A stretch of DNA of 64,000 nucleotides from WLMZ01 sp043753895 (GTDB lineage: Bacteria > Actinomycetota > Acidimicrobiia > Acidimicrobiales > Ilumatobacteraceae), in contig JAYUWK010000128.1 of NCBI GenBank assembly GCA_043753895.1, forward strand, positions 10,540 through 74,539. Reading direction: 5' to 3'. Position 1 is the stretch's first letter. Each line of letters starts with the position of its first letter. Both the position numbers and the translations under genes were made by a program. Below, piece by piece: positions 51,251 to 59,768 of the stretch. The notes beneath the pieces are model-generated. The model was not told where the DNA came from. It made no database searches and was given only the letters and a program-made list of their open reading frames with translations.

Positions 51251-52966
51251 GTGACCGCAGCAGATGACGAGACGGCCGATGTGCTTCGCGCCGAGGTCAT
51301 CGTGCTTGAAGAGGAGATCACCCATCTCCGCCACAAACTTGCCGACTCTCCGAAACGCATGCGCGCACTCGAGGAACGGCTGCTCGAGACCAAGGGACAG
51401 CTCGCGCATCTGACCTCGCAGAACGAAAAACTCAGCTACACGCTCCGCGAGGCGCGTGAACACATTGCCTCGTTGCGCGACGAGGTCGAAAAGCTCACGC
51501 AGCCGCCGTCGGCCTACGGCGTGGTGGTCGGCAAGAACGACGACGGAACCGTCGACGTGCAGTCAAGCGGTCGCAAGATGCGGGTGAGCCTGCACCCTGA
51601 GATCGACCACGATGCGCTCGAACGCGGATCCGAGGTCGTACTCAACGAGAGTTTCAGCGTGATCATGGCCCGCCAGTCCGACAGTACTGGTGAGGTCGTG
51701 ACCATCAAGGAGATACTGGAAGACGGCGTCCGTGCGCTCGTGGTGGGTCGGGCTGACGAAGAACGCATTTGCGAACTCGCCGACACGATCCGGGGCACAC
51801 ACCTGCGTCCGGGCGACTCGTTGCGGATGGATCCTCGCACCAACATGCTGCTCGAGAAGCTCGCCCGACCCGAGGTCGAGGATCTGCTCCTCGAAGAGGT
51901 TCCCGACATCTCCTACGCCGATATCGGCGGACTCGACACACAGATCGAACAGATCGCCGATGCGGTCGAGTTGCCGTATCTGTATCAGGAACTCTTCGCA
52001 GAGCATCGTCTCCCCGCACCCAAGGGAATCCTGCTCTACGGGCCTCCTGGCTGCGGCAAGACCCTGATTGCCAAGGCCGTTGCCAACAGCCTGGCCAAGA
52101 AGGTCGCTGCGTCCACCGGGGGAGAGAAGGGCCGTAGCTACTTCATCAACATCAAAGGCCCCGAACTGCTCAACAAGTACGTCGGTGAGACAGAGCGCCA
52201 GATCCGTCTGGTCTTCCAGCGGGCCCGCGAAAAAAGCGAGGAGGGCTGGCCCGTGATCGTGTTCTTCGACGAGATGGACAGCATGTTCCGAACTCGCGGC
52301 TCGGGCATCAGCTCCGATATGGAGAGCACGATCGTGCCGCAGCTGCTTGCTGAAATCGACGGCGTCGAGGGTCTGCGCAACGTGATCGTCATCGGCGCGA
52401 CGAACCGTGAAGACCTCATCGATCCGGCGATCCTGCGACCCGGCCGCCTCGACGTAAAGATCAAGATCGAGCGTCCGAACGAGGTTGCAGCCACGCAGAT
52501 CTTTGCGCAATACCTCAACGACGAGATCCCTATCGCCGCAGGCGAGCACGTGCCCGACATGATCGACCGCACCGTCGAGGAGATGTACCGCGACGACGAG
52601 GCCAACCGCTTCCTCGAGGTCACCTACCAGAACGGCGATAAGGAAATCCTGTACTACAAGGACTTCGCGTCGGGCGCAATGATCGAAAATATTGTCCGCC
52701 GCGCCAAGAAACTCGCGATCAAACGACTCATTGCGGGTGGGGCCAAGGGTGTGAGCACACAGGACATGCTCGACTCCATCAAACAGGAATACAAAGAGCA
52801 CGAGGACCTGCCAAACACCACCAACCCTGACGACTGGGCCAAGATCAGTGGCAAGAAGGGCGAGCGCATCGTGTTCATCCGGACCCTGGTCAACGAGGGC
52901 CGCGCCGCCACCGATCTGGCCGGTGGTCGGGCCATCGAACGAGTGGGCACGGGGCAGTACCTGTAG
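51251..52966 (+). CDS. arc: Proteasomal ATPase ARC/Mpa
   Basis: A 571 aa hexameric AAA unfoldase that recognises pupylated proteins and feeds them to the 20S proteasome. Residues 10-85 form the coiled coil that binds Pup; two OB folds follow (GVVVGKNDDGTVDVQSSG); the AAA module has GPPGCGKTLIAKA and VIVFFDEMDSMFRTRG. The C-terminus GTGQYL ends in the Gln-Tyr-Leu docking tail used to open the 20S gate. GTG start with AGGAGG seven bases upstream, one of the strongest Shine-Dalgarno sequences in the window. Confidence 0.97.
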   Translation: MTAADDETADVLRAEVIVLEEEITHLRHKLADSPKRMRALEERLLETKGQLAHLTSQNEKLSYTLREAREHIASLRDEVEKLTQPPSAYGVVVGKNDDGTVDVQSSGRKMRVSLHPEIDHDALERGSEVVLNESFSVIMARQSDSTGEVVTIKEILEDGVRALVVGRADEERICELADTIRGTHLRPGDSLRMDPRTNMLLEKLARPEVEDLLLEEVPDISYADIGGLDTQIEQIADAVELPYLYQELFAEHRLPAPKGILLYGPPGCGKTLIAKAVANSLAKKVAASTGGEKGRSYFINIKGPELLNKYVGETERQIRLVFQRAREKSEEGWPVIVFFDEMDSMFRTRGSGISSDMESTIVPQLLAEIDGVEGLRNVIVIGATNREDLIDPAILRPGRLDVKIKIERPNEVAATQIFAQYLNDEIPIAAGEHVPDMIDRTVEEMYRDDEANRFLEVTYQNGDKEILYYKDFASGAMIENIVRRAKKLAIKRLIAGGAKGVSTQDMLDSIKQEYKEHEDLPNTTNPDDWAKISGKKGERIVFIRTLVNEGRAATDLAGGRAIERVGTGQYL

Positions 52967-52977
52967 CTCGCGGGGGC

Positions 52978-52983
52978 TATGGT
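52978..52983 (+). promoter_or_regulatory. -10 hexamer (leaderless) of dop
   Basis: TATGGT ends 7 bases before the ATG at 52991, so dop may also be made from its own transcript. Confidence 0.45.
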
Positions 52984-52990
52984 TTGGGCT

Positions 52991-54475
52991 ATGGCCATAG
53001 CCAAGGTATGCGGTATCGAGACCGAGTACGGCATTCAGGTTCGAGGCGCGGAGTCGAACCCGGTCGCAGCGTCGAGCGTGCTCATCAACGCGTATGTCAG
53101 CGGCGTGCTCCGCAAGGTCGGCTGGGACTTCCTCGACGAACATCCGGGCAATGACGCAAGGGGATTCAATCTCGAGAATGTGTTTGCACCCGAGGTCGAA
53201 TCTCAACTGGTCAACACCGTGCTCACCAACGGTGCGCGCTATTACGTCGACCATGCCCATCCGGAGGTGTCCACCCCCGAGTGCGTGAACGCACTCGAGG
53301 TCGTGCGCTTCGATCGCGCCGCTGAGGAAATCGTCAGAGCCAGCATGCTTGCGGCGGGGCGCCTGCTGAACGATGGCAGCGAAATCGTCACTTACAAAAA
53401 CAACTCCGACGGCAAGGGCAACAGCTACGGATGTCACGAGAACTACCTCGTCGACCGCGCCACGCCGTTCGGTCGCATCGTCAGCCAGATCACTCCCCAT
53501 TTCGTTTCACGCCAGGTCTATTGCGGGGCAGGCAAGGTTGGTAGCGAGTTCTCCGGTACATCGTCGAAGACGGTGCCCTATCAACTCAGCCAACGTGCCG
53601 ACTTCTTCGAAGAGGAAGTTGGTCTCGAAACCACGCTCAAGCGCCCGATCGTGAATACTCGCGACGAACCGCATTGCGATGCGCAGAAGTATCGCCGTCT
53701 CCACGTAATCGTGGGTGACGCGAACATGAGCGAGGTGGCCACGTATCTCAAGGTGGGCACCACTGCGATTGTGTTGGCGATGATCGAGGACGACGAGATC
53801 GGCACCGATCTCACCCTCGCAAACCCGGTCTCGGCGATCCGGCAGATCAGCCATGACCCCTCGCTCAGCCGAACCGTGCTCTTGCGCGACGGCCGACGCG
53901 TGACTGCGCTCGAGCTGCAATGGTCGTTACTCGAACGCGCCAAGAAGTACGAGCGATCCCACGGCCTCATGTGTGTGGGCGAATCGGTGGGTGCGGATGT
54001 GCTCTCGCGGTGGGACGCCGTGCTCACCGGACTCCAAGCCGATCGCCAGACCGTGGCGCACTGGGTCGATTGGGTCGCGAAGGCGCGCCTCATCGACGGA
54101 TACGCCGAACGTCATGGCCTCCGACCGGGCGACGCCAAGCTCAAAGCAATCGATCTGCAGTACCACGACATGCGCGCCGATCGCTGCCTTGCCACGCGCA
54201 TGGGGCTCGAGAAGCTCATCAGCGACGACGACGTGCGCACCGCGATGACCGAGCCACCCGAGACGACCCGGGCCTATTTCCGGGGCAAATGCCTGCAGCG
54301 CTGGCCTGACGAGATCGTTGCCGCCAACTGGGATTCGCTGGTGTTTGATGTGGGCCGCGATCCACTGAGACGGGTTCCGATGATGGAACCGCTGCGCGGC
54401 ACGGCCGAGCACGTCGAGCAGCTGTTGAACGAGTGCACCACGGCTGCGGAGTTGTTGGCACGTTTGGACTCGTAG
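52991..54475 (+). CDS. dop: Depupylase/deamidase Dop
   Basis: 494 aa, glutamine-synthetase-like fold shared with PafA. ATP/metal motif CGIETEYG, catalytic Asp in YYVDHAHPEVSTPEC, GNSYGCHENYL and NTRDEPHCDAQKYRRLHV. The Dop-specific loop between residues about 50 and 80 (DEHPGNDARGFNLEN) is present and is missing in the PafA paralogue downstream. Dop removes Pup from substrates; its second activity, converting a terminal Gln of Pup to Glu, would not be needed here because Pup already ends in Glu. Confidence 0.96.
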   Translation: MAIAKVCGIETEYGIQVRGAESNPVAASSVLINAYVSGVLRKVGWDFLDEHPGNDARGFNLENVFAPEVESQLVNTVLTNGARYYVDHAHPEVSTPECVNALEVVRFDRAAEEIVRASMLAAGRLLNDGSEIVTYKNNSDGKGNSYGCHENYLVDRATPFGRIVSQITPHFVSRQVYCGAGKVGSEFSGTSSKTVPYQLSQRADFFEEEVGLETTLKRPIVNTRDEPHCDAQKYRRLHVIVGDANMSEVATYLKVGTTAIVLAMIEDDEIGTDLTLANPVSAIRQISHDPSLSRTVLLRDGRRVTALELQWSLLERAKKYERSHGLMCVGESVGADVLSRWDAVLTGLQADRQTVAHWVDWVAKARLIDGYAERHGLRPGDAKLKAIDLQYHDMRADRCLATRMGLEKLISDDDVRTAMTEPPETTRAYFRGKCLQRWPDEIVAANWDSLVFDVGRDPLRRVPMMEPLRGTAEHVEQLLNECTTAAELLARLDS

Positions 54476-54478
54476 GCT
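54473..54478 (+). promoter_or_regulatory. Possible -10 hexamer of the pup-prcB-prcA unit
   Basis: TAGGCT overlaps the dop stop. A start near 54485 would give a leader of about 45 bases containing AGGAA eight bases before pup. Confidence 0.35.
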
Positions 54479-54530
54479 GGCGACAGAGTTACTCGCATGA
54501 TGACCAAACGACGAGGGTAGGAACGACCGC

Positions 54531-54725
54531 ATGGCCGAGCGCACACAGAAGCAAAAGCCCACACCGACTCGCACCGACGAGACGGTCGAGGAGTCACCGG
54601 CTACCGCTCCCCAGGGCGAGAAGCTCAAGGCCGAACTCGACGACCTCCTCGACGAGATCGACGATGTGCTCGAGACGAATGCCGAGGACTTCGTGAAGAG
54701 CTACGTACAAAAGGGTGGCGAGTAG
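54531..54725 (+). CDS. pup: Prokaryotic ubiquitin-like protein Pup, ending Gly-Gly-Glu
   Basis: 64 aa. A disordered, Lys/Thr/Glu-rich N-terminal half, the helix that binds the ARC coiled coil (LKAELDDLLDEIDDVLETN), and the C-terminus SYVQKGGE. The final Glu side chain is what PafA joins to substrate lysines. Mycobacterial Pup ends in Gln and needs deamidation first; this one is encoded ready for use. Start defined by AGGAACGACCGC before the ATG. Confidence 0.97.
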   Translation: MAERTQKQKPTPTRTDETVEESPATAPQGEKLKAELDDLLDEIDDVLETNAEDFVKSYVQKGGE

Positions 54726-54729
54726 ACGC

Positions 54730-55518
54730 ATGTCGATGCCGTTCTTCACCCCGGGCGACGATCCCGGATCGAGTTTCCCCGAGCTGCTCCGTCGGGTGGG
54801 GCTGCAAGCGAGCCTGCCCACCGGCGGCAACATCGATCTCGGGGTTCCGCACGCAACCACATGCGTTGCGTTGCGTTACGCCGATGGAGTGATCATGGCT
54901 GGTGATCGCCGGGCCACGAGCGGCAACCTGATCAGCCACCGCAGCATGGAAAAGGTGGTGCAGGCCGACAAGTTCAGCGGCGTGGCCATTGCTGGTGCAG
55001 CCGGTCCGGCAATGGAGATGATCAAGTTGTTCCAGTTGCAACTCGAACACTACGAAAAGGTCGAGGGCACGTTTCTCAGTCTTGAAGGCAAGGCCAACCA
55101 GCTGTCGATGATGGTTCGCAGCAACCTTCCCGCCGCGATGCAGGGCATGGTGGTCGTCCCCATCTTCGGCGGATTCGATCTGCTCCGAGTGTCCGGCCGG
55201 TTGTGGAACTACGACGTCACCGGCGGGCGTTACGAGGAGCAGGAGTTCGTCGCCACCGGATCAGGCAGCCTGCATGCCGGCACAGTGATCAAGATTGCTC
55301 ACCGTCCACAGATGACCCGTGACGACGCGCTGAACCTCGCCTGCCGGGCGTTGTGGGAAGCCGCTGATGTCGACTCCGCTACGGGCGGGCCCGATGTGCT
55401 CCGCGGCATCTATCCCGTGGTCGCCACCATCACCGCTGATGGATGGCAGCGAATCGCCGATGACGACCTCGCCGCTCGCTACAGCACCATCGCCGCCGAA
55501 ATGAGGTCGCGCACATGA
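54730..55518 (+). CDS. prcB: 20S proteasome beta subunit PrcB
   Basis: 262 aa including a propeptide of about 42 residues. Cleavage before Thr43 in VPHATTCVALRYADG would expose the catalytic N-terminal Thr; Asp and Lys of the active site are in GVIMAGDRRAT and SHRSMEKVV, and the Ser/Gly region in FVATGSGSLHAG. The ATG lies four bases after the pup stop; a GTG within pup is the alternative start. Co-transcribed with pup and prcA. Confidence 0.96.
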   Translation: MSMPFFTPGDDPGSSFPELLRRVGLQASLPTGGNIDLGVPHATTCVALRYADGVIMAGDRRATSGNLISHRSMEKVVQADKFSGVAIAGAAGPAMEMIKLFQLQLEHYEKVEGTFLSLEGKANQLSMMVRSNLPAAMQGMVVVPIFGGFDLLRVSGRLWNYDVTGGRYEEQEFVATGSGSLHAGTVIKIAHRPQMTRDDALNLACRALWEAADVDSATGGPDVLRGIYPVVATITADGWQRIADDDLAARYSTIAAEMRSRT

Positions 55519-56195
55519 GCATGCCGTACTACGTGGCACCCGAACAGATCATGAAGGATCGTGCCGACTATGCACGCAAGGGCATTGCCCGCGGCCGCGC
55601 AATGGTCGCGCTCCGTTACGACAACGGCATTGCGCTCGTTGCGGAGAACCCGTCGAACACGTTGCGCAAGATCAGCGAGATCTACGACCGCATCGCCTTC
55701 GCCGGTGTCGGCAAATACAACGAGTTCGACCAACTGCGCGTCGCCGGCGTACGCGCTGCCGACCTCAAGGGATTCCAGTACAGCCGCGACGACGTCGATG
55801 CGCGCAGCCTCGCCAACGGATACGCGCAGATGCTCGGACAGATCTTCACTCATGAGATGAAGCCGATGGAGGTAGAGATCCTCGTTGCCGAAGTCGCCCA
55901 TGACGACGTCTCCGATCAGCTGTTCCACATCCTCTACGACGGAACAGTCATGGACGAGCGGCGATTCAGTGTGCTCGGCGGCGATGCCGACGCGATCTCG
56001 GCGCGGCTCAACGACTCCTGGAGCGAAGGCCTCACGTTGCAGGTGGCGCTGCAGGCAGCCGTCGCCGCTCTTGCCGGGCCGGATCGGCAGCTCACCGCCG
56101 GCGATCTCGAGGTTGCCGTCCTGTCACGCACCAACGGTCGGCGCTGCTTCAAACGCCTCGATGATGCCGAAGTCGGCTCACACCTCACGGCCTAA
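55515..56195 (+). CDS. prcA: 20S proteasome alpha subunit PrcA
   Basis: 226 aa. The N-terminal MSMPYYVAPEQIMKDRADYA is the gating segment and first helix of actinobacterial alpha subunits; GKYNEFDQLRVAGV and the helical end follow. Seven copies cap each beta ring, and the pockets between them hold the QYL tail of the ATPase. Overlaps prcB by four bases. Confidence 0.96.
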   Translation: MSMPYYVAPEQIMKDRADYARKGIARGRAMVALRYDNGIALVAENPSNTLRKISEIYDRIAFAGVGKYNEFDQLRVAGVRAADLKGFQYSRDDVDARSLANGYAQMLGQIFTHEMKPMEVEILVAEVAHDDVSDQLFHILYDGTVMDERRFSVLGGDADAISARLNDSWSEGLTLQVALQAAVAALAGPDRQLTAGDLEVAVLSRTNGRRCFKRLDDAEVGSHLTA

Positions 56196-56261
56196 ACGCC
56201 GAGACTCGCCCGGCTCGTCCACAAACCTTCCGTTCAACCGGCCCAACGCGAAATCGTTCGC

Positions 56262-56267
56262 TAGGTT
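56262..56267 (+). promoter_or_regulatory. -10 hexamer (leaderless) of pafA
   Basis: TAGGTT ends 6 bases before the ATG, in the 78-base gap after prcA. Confidence 0.5.
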
Positions 56268-56273
56268 GTCGAT

Positions 56274-57632
56274 ATGGAGCGACGCATCTACGGGCTCGAA
56301 AACGAGTACGGCGTCACGTGCACACTGCGCGGCCAGCGTCGCCTCAGCCCCGACGAGGTCGCCCGGTACTTGTTCCGACGAGTGGTGAGTTGGGGTCGCA
56401 GCAGCAACGTCTTCTTGCAGAACGGCGCGCGCCTGTACCTCGACGTCGGTTCGCACCCTGAGTACGCCACACCGGAGTGTGATTCGCTGTACGACCTGGT
56501 GGTGCACGACAAGGCGGGCGAGCGCATCCTCGAGAGTCTGGTCGACTCAGCCGAGCAGCGCCTGCGTGAAGAGGGCATTCGTGGCACCATCTATCTGTTC
56601 AAGAACAACACCGACTCGGCTGGCAACAGCTACGGATGTCACGAGAACTACCTCACCAGCCGGCGTGACGACCTCGGCCACTATGCCGAGGTGTTGATCC
56701 CGTTCTTGGTAAGTCGCCAGATATACACCGGGGCCGGCAAGGTGCTGCAGACCGCACGAGGTCCGGTGTACTCGATCGCGCAGCGCGCCGAGCACATCTG
56801 GGAGGGCGTGTCGTCAGCCACCACGCGCAGCCGACCGATCATCAATACGCGCGACGAACCCCATGCCGACGCCGAGAAGTACCGTCGCCTACATGTGATC
56901 GTGGGCGACAGCAACATGAGCGAATACACCACGTTCGTCAAAGTCGGTGCAGCAGCGTGCATGTTGCGCATGGTCGAGGACCCCCAGGTCGTGCTGCGCG
57001 ACATGACCCTCGAGAACCCGATCCGGGCCATCCGCGAGATCAGCCACGACATCACCTGTCGGCGCAAGGTGAAGCTCGCCAACGGTCGAGAGGTCAGCGC
57101 CCTCGACATTCAACGCGAGTACCTCGATAGGGCGTTGCGATATGCCGACTCGAAGGGCTTTCCCCCGCTTGAACAACGCGCCCTCGAGATGTGGGAGCAC
57201 TGCGTCAGCACCATCGAGAATGACCCCCTCAAGCTTGATCGCGAGGTCGATTGGGTGATCAAGCACAAGCTCATCGAGGCCTATCGCTCCAAGCACGACC
57301 TGTCGCTCGGACATGCCCAGGTGCAGTTGCTCGATCTGCAGTATCACGACGTCAGTCGGTCGCGAGGTGTGTTCTACAAGATGCAGGATCGCGGCATGAT
57401 CGAGCGGATGTGCACCGACGAGGACATCGAGACAGCGGTCGATCAACCGCCGCAGACGACCAGAGCGCGACTGCGCGGCGAGTTCATCAAACGAGCCAAG
57501 GAGCGCAAGCGCGACTACACCGTCGACTGGGTGCACCTCAAGCTCAACGATCAGGCCCAGCGCACGGTGTTGTGCAAAGACCCCTTCAAGAGTCGCGACG
57601 AACGAGTCGAGAAACTGATCGCCTCGCTCTGA
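56274..57632 (+). CDS. pafA: Pup ligase PafA
   Basis: 452 aa. It activates the C-terminal Glu of Pup with ATP and joins it to substrate lysines. Catalytic Glu in RRIYGLENEYGV, Asp in LYLDVGSHPEYATPEC, and GNSYGCHENYL and INTRDEPHADAEKYRRLHV shared with Dop; the Dop loop is absent. The enzyme completes the pupylation set in one locus. In Mycobacterium pafB and pafC follow; here lepB does. Confidence 0.97.
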   Translation: MERRIYGLENEYGVTCTLRGQRRLSPDEVARYLFRRVVSWGRSSNVFLQNGARLYLDVGSHPEYATPECDSLYDLVVHDKAGERILESLVDSAEQRLREEGIRGTIYLFKNNTDSAGNSYGCHENYLTSRRDDLGHYAEVLIPFLVSRQIYTGAGKVLQTARGPVYSIAQRAEHIWEGVSSATTRSRPIINTRDEPHADAEKYRRLHVIVGDSNMSEYTTFVKVGAAACMLRMVEDPQVVLRDMTLENPIRAIREISHDITCRRKVKLANGREVSALDIQREYLDRALRYADSKGFPPLEQRALEMWEHCVSTIENDPLKLDREVDWVIKHKLIEAYRSKHDLSLGHAQVQLLDLQYHDVSRSRGVFYKMQDRGMIERMCTDEDIETAVDQPPQTTRARLRGEFIKRAKERKRDYTVDWVHLKLNDQAQRTVLCKDPFKSRDERVEKLIASL

Positions 57633-57683
57633 GTCACGGTTCTCAGCCACGGGTCAGAGTCACGGGTCTGACTGCGCGGCTCC

Positions 57684-57715
57684 CAGATGCCGTCACTCTC
57701 AGATGCCGCCACTCT
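57684..57715. repeat. Tandem 16-base direct repeat between pafA and lepB
   Basis: CAGATGCCGTCACTCT is followed at once by CAGATGCCGCCACTCT, one mismatch. It lies in the 113-base gap after pafA. Just before it, GTCAGA and TCTGAC arms (57653-57672) could form a small hairpin. No function is apparent. Confidence 0.5.
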
Positions 57716-57730
57716 GGGGCGATCAACAGA

Positions 57731-57736
57731 TACCGT
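57731..57736 (+). promoter_or_regulatory. -10 hexamer (leaderless) of lepB
   Basis: TACCGT ends 9 bases before the ATG. Confidence 0.4.
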
Positions 57737-57745
57737 AGGGCCTCC

Positions 57746-58405
57746 ATGACTACCGACGAGTCTCCCGTGAGCGCCACTTCGCCGTCAGGCATCGCCACCG
57801 AACCCGTCACGCTTGTTGCCGACGAGACCGACGCCACATACGGGGCCACCGCTGCGGCCGCTACATCCAAGAAGAGTTTCTCGAAGGCCGCACGCGAGTG
57901 GTTGCTCGTCATCGTCATTGCTGTCACTGCGGCGATCCTGATGAAGGTCTATGTGGTGCAGCAGTTCTACGTGTCCGGACACTCGATGGACACCACGTTG
58001 CACGATTTCGACCGCGTGCTCGTCAACAAACTCTCGTACCGCCTCCACGATCCCCGTCGTGGCGACATCGTGGTCCTCGAAGAGGCCCAGGGCCTCACCC
58101 AGCGCGACCTCATCAAGCGCGTCATCGCCCTGCCCGGCGAGACCATCGCCATCCGTAATTGCGTCGTGCTGATCAATGACAAGGTGCTCACCGAGCCCTA
58201 CCTCGATCCACGTGTCGTCACCCCCAACAACTGCGGTGGCGATCTCGATCCGGTCACCGTCACCTCGCACCACGTGTTCGTCATGGGTGACAATCGCCCA
58301 GGTTCTGGCGATAGTCGTGGTCCGCTCGGCCAGGTTGACTACCACCAGATCGTCGGGCGTGCCTTCGTGGTCATCTGGCCGAAGTCCGACTGGAAGTGGT
58401 TGTAG
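57746..58405 (+). CDS. lepB: Signal peptidase I
   Basis: 219 aa. About 48 cytoplasmic residues, one membrane segment (LLVIVIAVTAAILMKVYVV), then the catalytic domain outside: Ser in YVSGHSMDTTL, general-base Lys in DLIKRVIALPGE, and box E HHVFVMGDNRPGSGDSR. It cuts signal peptides from secreted proteins, so placement next to tatA/B and tatC is sensible. A long in-frame reading back into pafA was rejected. Confidence 0.94.
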   Translation: MTTDESPVSATSPSGIATEPVTLVADETDATYGATAAAATSKKSFSKAAREWLLVIVIAVTAAILMKVYVVQQFYVSGHSMDTTLHDFDRVLVNKLSYRLHDPRRGDIVVLEEAQGLTQRDLIKRVIALPGETIAIRNCVVLINDKVLTEPYLDPRVVTPNNCGGDLDPVTVTSHHVFVMGDNRPGSGDSRGPLGQVDYHQIVGRAFVVIWPKSDWKWL

Positions 58406-58429
58406 GTCCACCATCGGAAGGACTACAGA

Positions 58430-59170
58430 TCACAGCATCGGCGCACCGAGTTCGGTGCGGTAGGCATCCATCATTCGATCGACCCAGTCGCTGTGCACAC
58501 CGTCGATGCCCATCCGGAGAACGGGCCGGAGCACGTGCTCGTATTGGAGGTCCCACGCAATGGCGCACAGGCCGAAGCGGTGCACGAGCGAGACGAGGCC
58601 ACCATTCCAATCGCTGTGATGCATGTTCACTGCGTGGATGCCCTCGCTGGCCAGGGTTGCAGCACGACGCTCGGGCCCTTCCTTGATCCGAACGAGGCGT
58701 GTGGAGTCGACCAGCTTGGCGCCGTCGAGGTGGTCGCGCAGTGGGAGCAGGCTCTGCCAAACTGGGTCGCAGAGCCACAGGCGGGGGAGCAACGCAGGAC
58801 CGACTTCGCGCACTACGTGGAGCACGGCCATGCCTGAATTCGGGGCCTTCAGGTCGAGCGAGAGGTGATATCCCGTTCCGCAGCGCTCGATCAGCTCTGC
58901 GAGCGTTGGGATGAACGATGGCAGCTGCGACCGTCGCATCTCGCCGATCGGACGCTTCCCGAGCCGGAGGCGAACAAAGCCATCATGCTCGAGTACTGGG
59001 ATGCCATCGGCGGTGAGCCAGACATCGCTCTCCAGCCCTGTTGCGCCCAGTTTCAGACCGAGCGTGAATGCTTCGATGGTGTTCTCGGGCGAATGAGCTC
59101 GTCCGCCACGATGTGCGAATGCGACGGGATGGTCGAGCAGTGAGGGCAGTCGCTGTTGCATCGCGGCCAT
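58430..59170 (-). CDS. Glycerophosphodiester phosphodiesterase
   Basis: 246 aa TIM barrel. Catalytic motifs FAHRGGRAHSPENTIEAF (His, Glu) and LESDVWLTADGIPVLEHD (Glu, Asp, second His) identify the GDPD family, which cleaves glycerophosphodiesters from lipids to glycerol 3-phosphate and an alcohol. No signal peptide is seen, so it is probably cytoplasmic. ATG 59170 is the natural start; one three codons later is possible. It opposes its neighbours. Confidence 0.93.
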   Translation of the reverse strand: MAAMQQRLPSLLDHPVAFAHRGGRAHSPENTIEAFTLGLKLGATGLESDVWLTADGIPVLEHDGFVRLRLGKRPIGEMRRSQLPSFIPTLAELIERCGTGYHLSLDLKAPNSGMAVLHVVREVGPALLPRLWLCDPVWQSLLPLRDHLDGAKLVDSTRLVRIKEGPERRAATLASEGIHAVNMHHSDWNGGLVSLVHRFGLCAIAWDLQYEHVLRPVLRMGIDGVHSDWVDRMMDAYRTELGAPML

Positions 59171-59236
59171 TGTGTCAGGCACAACCGGGGCACGCGCGTG
59201 CTGGGCTGCTGCCTCCGCTCGCGGCCAATCTGGCCG

Positions 59237-59242
59237 TAGACT
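59237..59242 (+). promoter_or_regulatory. -10 hexamer (leaderless) of tatA/B
   Basis: TAGACT ends 7 bases before the GTG at 59250. Confidence 0.5.
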
Positions 59243-59249
59243 CACCCAT

Positions 59250-59768
59250 GTGTTCAACTTGTCGGGTAGTGAGCTGATCTTTCTGGTGATCATCGCGCTC
59301 GTGGTGCTCGGGCCCGACAAGCTCCCCGAAGCCATGCGTAAGGCCGGCAAGCTCTACAACGACTTCAAGAAGATGACCGGTGGTTTCCAAGAGGAGATGC
59401 GCAATGTGCTCGAGGAGCCCATGCGCGAGTTCCGCGAGACGGCCGACATGGTTAAAGGCGCCGCCATGTTCGACGCCAGTCAGGCCACGGCCACTCCTGC
59501 GCTGAATCCCGCCGATGAGATCCGGCCCAAGGATCCCATGGGTGACAGTGCCCCACCAGAGATCGAGCGTACGCCCGGCCCCAATTTCGGTAGCGCCGCA
59601 CCTCGTCCGACACACCATATGGCTCCGTTCGAGTCGGTCGTCATCTCCGGCGGTGAATCGACCGAGGAAGTCGACGAACCGCCCGCGATCACCATCGACA
59701 CTGCCGACGAAGAATCCACAGACGCGCCGAGCCACGACGGCACTGTCGAAGAAGCGCCATCGGCATGA
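59250..59768 (+). CDS. tatB: Sec-independent translocase subunit TatA/TatB
   Basis: 172 aa. A short N-terminal membrane helix (LSGSELIFLVIIALVVLG) followed by GPDKLPEAMRKAGKLYNDF, an amphipathic helix, and a long acidic, Pro/Thr-rich tail. The Gly-Pro hinge and the length favour TatB; it may serve as the only TatA-type partner in this locus. Works with TatC to export folded proteins. GTG 59250 gives the standard MFNLS start. Coupled to tatC by an ATGA overlap. Confidence 0.88.
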   Translation: MFNLSGSELIFLVIIALVVLGPDKLPEAMRKAGKLYNDFKKMTGGFQEEMRNVLEEPMREFRETADMVKGAAMFDASQATATPALNPADEIRPKDPMGDSAPPEIERTPGPNFGSAAPRPTHHMAPFESVVISGGESTEEVDEPPAITIDTADEESTDAPSHDGTVEEAPSA

